Below, piece by piece: positions 7,137 through 10,661 of a stretch of 10,661 nt of DNA. The translations under genes were made by a program, and so were the position numbers. The notes under the pieces were generated by a model. That model ran no database searches. It saw nothing but the letters and a program-made list of their open reading frames with translations, and had not been told where the DNA came from. Position 1 is the stretch's first letter. The number at the start of each line of letters is the position of its first letter. This DNA is from Dysgonomonas sp. (lineage in GTDB: Bacteria > Bacteroidota > Bacteroidia > Bacteroidales > Dysgonomonadaceae). The DNA is taken from the NCBI GenBank assembly GCA_030151105.1, contig JASLEN010000080.1, positions 1 to 10,661 of the forward strand. Direction: 5' to 3'.

Positions 7137-7188
7137 ACTTAAGGCAAATGATAATACACCTTTTGCATTTCGAGCTTTCTATATTTCA

Positions 7189-7226
7189 TTGTAGTCTAAT
7201 TTATGTGATACAAAATTAGATTACAA
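7189..7226 (+). terminator. AU-rich hairpin between the convergent transporter and araC-type genes
   Basis: TTGTAGTCTAATTT (7189-7202) pairs with AAATTAGATTACAA (7213-7226) over 14 positions with one G-U pair when read as plus-strand RNA; on the minus strand that pair becomes an A-C mismatch. It sits between two convergent genes, where a terminator is expected. No U-run follows on the plus strand, so termination is plausible but not proven. Confidence 0.5.
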
Positions 7227-7270
7227 AGGCGTCTCAATTGTTAGAGGAAACAAATGAATAGTTGCAGAAA

Positions 7271-8074
7271 TCAAATAATAGTTCTGGATTGACGAAATTC
7301 TGTTGGAGTTTGGTTGGAGTATTTTCTAAAGTAGTTTGTAAAATGAGAATTTTGTTCAAACCCTAAAGCATCTGATATCTCTGTTATTGTCCAATCAGAA
7401 TTTAATAACAATGCTTTTGCCTCTTGTATCACTCGATTAGCAATGAGTATCGTGGATGTTTTACCTGTAACTTGTTTTACAGAATGATTCAAGGAATTAA
7501 CGTGCATAGAAAGCTCTTGAGCATAGTCGTTTGGTTTTTTAAGTACCAAAGGCATATGTGGAGATTCGATAGGGAATTGTTGCTCAATTAATTCAAGGAA
7601 ACGATACGTGGTTCGGTGAGCAGCATCCATAGACTGTTGGCCACTTATAATACTGTTTTCTATTTTTTGAATTTTATGGATCAGTGTCAGTAAGTAGCTC
7701 TGTAACAATGAGTATTTATACATATAGTCAAATGACATTTCTCTTTGCATATTTTCCAATATGTTAGAGAACTCACTGAGTTCGTTTTCGTTCAAGAAAA
7801 ACACAGGAGGTTCGGTACTATTGAAAATAGAATAATTATGCACTTGAAAGTCTTGATTGCCAAATCTTAAGAGATGTTCTGAAAAGACACAAGCCCAACC
7901 CTTCTGCTCAGTTGAAATAGGAATCCATGAGTAAGGTATTGTTTTGTTTCCTACGAATAAGGCTGGTTTATCAATTTCAACTACCTTGTCTCCATATTTA
8001 AACACCCCAGAGCCAATGACTAAAACAATCCGATAATAATCTCTCCGAACGTAAGATGACATTTTAAAACGCAA
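7271..8074 (-). CDS. AraC-family transcriptional regulator, N-terminal part displaced by a frameshift
   Basis: The open frame gives 267 residues, from a TTG at 8074 or, more conventionally, an ATG at 8062. The C-terminal AraC DNA-binding domain is intact: a first helix-turn-helix around 182-203 (NDYAQELSMHVNSLNHSVK) and a second around 229-250 (TITEISDALGFEQNSHFT), followed by FRKYSNQTPTEFRQ. The N-terminal half resembles the cupin-like sensor region of Bacteroidetes AraC regulators (RRDYYRIVLVIGSG, then EIDKPALFVGN and IPYSW). Family members usually have some 30-40 more residues in front, and these are found here in another frame (8062-8217), so the gene appears broken or recoded. It converges on the transporter gene. 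The targets are unknown; the divergent B12-controlled operon and the transporter are possible by proximity only. Confidence 0.85.
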   Translation of the reverse strand: MRFKMSSYVRRDYYRIVLVIGSGVFKYGDKVVEIDKPALFVGNKTIPYSWIPISTEQKGWACVFSEHLLRFGNQDFQVHNYSIFNSTEPPVFFLNENELSEFSNILENMQREMSFDYMYKYSLLQSYLLTLIHKIQKIENSIISGQQSMDAAHRTTYRFLELIEQQFPIESPHMPLVLKKPNDYAQELSMHVNSLNHSVKQVTGKTSTILIANRVIQEAKALLLNSDWTITEISDALGFEQNSHFTNYFRKYSNQTPTEFRQSRTII

Positions 8075-8217
8075 ACTCCGAGCAATGGAACTTCTTCGTA
8101 CTGAGCATAACTAGAAAAATTGTATGACTGCAATGATATAAGTGAAGGGAGAAAATTCAAAGGAATAGCAAATGTTTCAACTAGAAATAATTGATTAAAA
8201 GTATCCTTTAAATTTTG
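8062..8217 (-). pseudogene. Frameshifted N-terminal coding segment of the AraC-family regulator
   Basis: On the minus strand, in the frame one base off from the regulator, an open stretch runs from just after a TAG (8218-8220) down to about 8062. It reads LNFLPSLISLQSYNF, then SSYAQYEEVPLLGVCVLK, which looks like the usual start of this regulator family. Joining it to SSYVRRDYYRIVLV in the main frame gives a continuous protein. A single lost base near 8058-8062 would explain the break. The segment has no ATG or GTG; a TTG at 8160 is the only plausible start, although AAGGAGA lies at the upstream stop. The segment is therefore probably a damaged 5' end, or there is a sequencing error. Confidence 0.6.
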
Positions 8218-8239
8218 CTATCTCCTTATAAATTAATAC

Positions 8240-8265
8240 TTTTACAGACAAGAATTATACCTTTG
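8240..8265 (+). promoter_or_regulatory. Bacteroidetes-type promoter for an ORF-less transcript
   Basis: TACCTTTG at 8258-8265 is an exact match to the -7 box and identical to the one driving the 4hbD riboswitch. A TTT-rich segment (CTTTTAC, about 8239-8245) is in place for a degenerate -33 element. It points rightwards into the region that ends at the strong terminator at 8423-8459. Confidence 0.5.
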
Positions 8266-8422
8266 GCAGAGTGTTGTCAAATCGAGGTACCCAATCGGTA
8301 CCCATCAAAAATAAGATAAAAAACAAGACTGATAATCAGTTATTTAAGATATAAGATTCCGATCCTGGTCGGATCACTTTAAGGAACAGAACTCGAAGTC
8401 AGTTCGACGCCAAAATAAAGAG
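8266..8422 (+). ncRNA. Possible small RNA or mobile-element remnant: repeats and palindromes, no ORF
   Basis: Between a promoter and a strong terminator lie about 160 bases with no recognisable protein. They contain two copies of GGTACCCA (8286-8293 and 8297-8304), the perfect palindrome ACTGATAATCAGT (8328-8340), and a hairpin TCCGA/TCGGA with loop TCCTGG (8358-8373). A hairpin GAACT/AGTTC with a 7-base loop follows near 8389-8405. The layout would suit a structured small RNA of about 190 bases. It could also be the leader and tail of a lost integrase-type gene, since paired GTACCC motifs sit before some Bacteroidetes recombinase genes in my recollection. I cannot assign it to a known RNA family. 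Confidence 0.35.
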
Positions 8423-8459
8423 AAAGTCTTCTAAACTAATGTTTTAGAAGACTTTTTTT
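8423..8459 (+). terminator. Strong intrinsic terminator
   Basis: AAAGTCTTCTAAA (8423-8435) pairs perfectly with TTTAGAAGACTTT (8443-8455) over 13 bp with a 7-base loop, and a run of seven T ends at 8459. It ends the plus-strand ORF-less transcript. It lies directly beside the presumed end of the IS21 element at 8467. Confidence 0.9.
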
Positions 8460-8480
8460 ATTGCCCTGTCTTAAAAACCC

Positions 8481-8545
8481 ATGACTACTAAAGGCAGCAA
8501 AATGACTACTAAAAGTCAAAATTCACTACTGATTTAACTACTACT
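8481..8545. repeat. Short direct repeats in the IS21 end
   Basis: ATGACTACTAAA occurs at 8481-8492 and again at 8502-8513, a period of 21 bases. Further ACTACT cores lie at 8525-8530 and 8537-8545. Repeated subterminal sites bound by the transposase are a known feature of IS21-family ends, and the spacing of about two helical turns fits. From 8546 to 8659 I see only AT-rich spacer. Confidence 0.55.
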
Positions 8546-8659
8546 TTTGTTTTTTCCAATTTCAGCAGTTGATTTCAACGAAAAACTCTGATTTACTGCT
8601 TCTTCTCGTATATATAATAATTGAAAAAGAGGTCAACTTCTACTTGAAAAGTATACCAT

Positions 8660-9261
8660 TTAGGAAGGATTTCGAAGGTAATAAAAATGCTTAGATGCTA
8701 GTCTCTCTTGATAATATTTTTTCAGTTTCTTTAACACGGTATGATTGTCCTTCATATTAATGAGATGTGCTTTGTGAGTCAATCTATCTACCATTGCTGC
8801 TACTAATACCTTATCTTTTACTATTTCTCCCCACCTATCAAAGGCTAGATTTGTAGTAATGATAGTTGCTTTCTTTCCTGCATGAAGTGATAAGTGGTTA
8901 AACAATAGCTCTCCACCTTCTTTATCACAACTCACATATCCAAACTCGTCACAGATTACCATGTCATACCTCTGGAACCTAATTTCTAACTGTCTAAGAC
9001 TCTTCTGTGAGCGACACTCCCTTATTTGAGGTGCAGATGTGGAACAGAAGTAAAAAAGACTGTATAGCCCTCTAAACAAGCTTTAATGCCCAGAGCGATT
9101 GACAAATGGGTCTTGCCCGTTCCAGGGTTTCCACAAAAGACGATGTTGCGTCCCTCCTTGATAAAATCTAATGTTTCTAGCTCAGGAAGAACAAGCTGTC
9201 CCTCCTTGGGCAGCTCTTCTCTGACCAACTCTTGCAGATATTTAAGCTCTGGGATACGCTG
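8660..9261 (-). pseudogene. istB: IstB transposition helper ATPase, frameshifted and N-terminally deleted
   Basis: IstB is the AAA+ ATPase that assists the IS21 transposase. The first frame (down to 9022) carries IPELKYLQELVREEL, then LETLDFIKEGRNIVFCGN with the Walker A GNPGTGKTH, and breaks after VFFTSVPHL. The continuation IRECRSQKSLRQLEI with Walker B MVICDEFGYV, then ATIITTNLAFDRWGEI and VDRLTHKAHLI, lies in another frame (8660-9079), so one or two bases have been lost or gained near 9025-9040. The protein also lacks most of the usual N-terminal helical region of about 70-100 residues. Its frame opens only at 9261, overlapping the istA end, with no ATG. Both lesions make a functional protein unlikely. 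Confidence 0.85.
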
Positions 9262-10661
9262 CTATAATATCTGAGTCCATAAAGTCTTGTTCTAGGGCAT
9301 ATTGAAGGAGCAATACAAAATCCTTGGGTTTGTCTCTAAACTGTCGGTCAAACAACTTCTGTATCCCCTCAGGCATCTTTTGAAGTGCCAAAGAACTATG
9401 CACAGCCCCTGGCTTGCGCAATAAGGTGTTTAGGTAATGTTCTAATTTTATACTCCAACCTGCAGGGTGATAGATCCTTTCGTGAACTGCTATCTTTTGA
9501 TTTTGGTAGAGCATGACTAGTTTTTCGGAGTAGATTTTCACATCCACCAGCTTACCCACCAAAGTGTCAGGAACTGAGTAGTGAGAGCCTTTCATACAAA
9601 TAGTTGACCATTTATTGACTTTGTAAGTCTCTAGCTCAAAGCATCCCATCTCATTATAACAAGCTCTGAGAGCTGCTAACTCAGCCTCTAGTTTAGACTT
9701 TTTGCCCACAGTCGACAAGCTACCTTCTTCTGTATTAATACGCTGACAAGTTGTAGATAGTTGACTCTGAGCATCCTCCAAGTTGTCAAAATGAACTTTC
9801 AAGCTAAAGCTTTTGCGTCTTACATACTCTACACTACGCTCTACATGACCTTTTTCCCAACCTGCACGGGCATTGCAGAAACGATAGTGACATTGATAGA
9901 AGTTACTCAAACGAAGTAAGGCCTCAGTAGGTCTCTTCTCAGCACCTACAAACTCCTTGATAGCCACACGCATATTATCGTAAACCATCACACTAGGAAC
10001 ACCACCTACTTCTTTAAAAAAGTTACGATGAGACTCCATAAATGCTAGTGTATTTTGATGACGAAAGAGCCAAGCATAACGACCATTGCTATGACTGAAG
10101 GTAAAAACAGCCATGTAGAAACGTTGTTGCTTACCTCTAATATAAAGCTTGACCTCGCCCCAATCGAACTCACAGCTCTCTCCAGGGGGATGATAACCGC
10201 GAATAAAGGCTTCTTTGGAAGAAGGGTTAGCCACTTGTTTGACCTCCCGTATGTATTTACAGATCCCTGAGTAACTGACCTTAAAACCTTTGGAGAGGGC
10301 TAGTTCGTAAATATCTATGCCCACCATACACTGCTTTTTAAAACCAGTGGCTCGCTTACGAGCATTATCCTTTAAGCAGCTATCAATTAGCTCTTGCAAA
10401 GCTCCTGTAATGACTTTACGCTTACGAGAAGAACTATCATAAGCAGGTTTACGAGTTAAGAGGGTCTCCAGAGAAGCTTCTGGATCTGATGAAGAAAGAG
10501 AAGACTCATACTCTCCAATAACTTTAGCTACAGTCTTACGATTGATAGCTAAAGCTCTGCCTATAACAAAACGCGAATATCCAAATCATTGCAGTTGAGC
10601 CTGAGTCATCACCAATGCTCTCAAAAGGGACTGCAGGTCCCCATAAAATCCAAGGAATTGG
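9242..10661 (-). pseudogene. istA: IstA, IS21-family DDE transposase, with in-frame stop near the N-terminus, cut by window edge
   Basis: The frame runs from the stop at 9242-9244 to the window edge. The integrase-like catalytic core is intact: first Asp in CEFDWGEVKLYI, second Asp in VMVYDNMRVAIKEF and the Glu in GWEKGHVERSVEYV. A helix-turn-helix of the family (YSRFVIGRALAINRKTV) lies near 10538-10585. Just in front, a TGA (10586-10588) interrupts MTQAQLQ-stop-FGYSRF, where an ordinary residue would be expected. The longest stop-free stretch with a usable start therefore loses its N-terminal end. A shorter reading from the TTG at 10399 (385 residues) would lack the helix-turn-helix. The N-terminus and any promoter lie beyond the window. 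istB overlaps its end by about 20 bases. Confidence 0.88.

Larger units (their letters stand above)
8467..10661 (-). mobile_element. Decayed IS21-family insertion sequence, cut by window edge
   Basis: The istA-istB gene pair, read leftwards, defines an IS21-family element. The istB-side end is probably at TGTC (8467-8470), seven bases after the terminator hairpin's T-run. IS21 ends typically begin with TG and carry several internal repeats, and ACTACT repeats lie immediately inside. The other end and any target duplication are outside the window. The in-frame stop in istA, the frameshift in istB and its missing N-terminus indicate an element that can no longer move on its own. Confidence 0.82.

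Noticed and set aside
8254..8280. TTGACA and TATAAT on the minus strand before the AraC gene
   Set aside because: The spacing is 15 bases and Bacteroidetes do not rely on this consensus; the same bases hold a plus-strand TACCTTTG box. Chance match in AT-rich DNA is likely.
8255..8305. 16-codon minus-strand ORF starting MGTDWVPRF
   Set aside because: Too short, no supporting context, and it overlaps the plus-strand promoter and the GGTACCCA repeats.
8375..8412. tRNA-like 3' end: 5-bp stem with 7-base loop followed by GCCA
   Set aside because: The loop lacks the TTC-R-A pattern of a T-arm and no acceptor, D or anticodon arms can be placed upstream.
8481..8545. Possible CRISPR-like repeats
   Set aside because: Repeats are only about 6-12 bases with 12-21 base periods and sit at the end of an IS21 element, where transposase-binding repeats are expected.

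Overview
The window looks like chromosomal DNA of an anaerobic, fermentative member of the Bacteroidales, probably close to Porphyromonas or its relatives. Three things point there: Bacteroidetes-type promoters (TTG then TAnnTTTG), AT-rich DNA with weak Shine-Dalgarno sites, and a 4-hydroxybutyrate dehydrogenase / CoA-acylating succinate-semialdehyde dehydrogenase pair that I recognise as close to the Porphyromonas gingivalis and Clostridium kluyveri enzymes. The assignment rests on recognition of the sequences, not on a database search.

Layout. Positions 1-1919 (minus strand) hold most of pflB (pyruvate formate-lyase), cut by the window edge before the glycyl-radical site. Positions 1920-2860 are a long non-coding divergent control region. 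It contains two head-to-head Bacteroidetes promoters, and each one feeds its own cobalamin (B12) riboswitch. The minus-strand riboswitch (about 2108-2288) leads to pflB. The plus-strand riboswitch (about 2405-2581) leads to 4hbD-sucD (2861-5344). Each aptamer is followed by a small hairpin with a G-rich loop that can pair with the aptamer's C-rich L5 loop, as expected for the regulatory kissing loop. After a terminator comes an AspT/YidE-type transporter (5463-7136), then a convergent AraC-family regulator (7271-8074, minus) whose N-terminal part lies in another frame.

Positions 8220-8460 hold a promoter, short repeats, a palindrome and a strong terminator, but no recognisable gene. From about 8467 to the window end lies a decayed IS21-family insertion sequence. 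Its istA carries an in-frame stop, and its istB is frameshifted and lacks its N-terminal part.

How the genes may work together (inference). SucD and 4HbD take succinyl-CoA to 4-hydroxybutyrate, the branch that leads to butyrate. The competing fate of succinyl-CoA, propionate formation, needs the B12-dependent methylmalonyl-CoA mutase. Cobalamin riboswitches normally shut genes off when B12 is plentiful. The locus therefore reads as a metabolic switch: with B12, succinate goes to propionate; without B12, the cell turns on the 4-hydroxybutyrate branch on one strand and pyruvate formate-lyase on the other. This two-sided riboswitch control of fermentation end products is the most interesting feature of the window.
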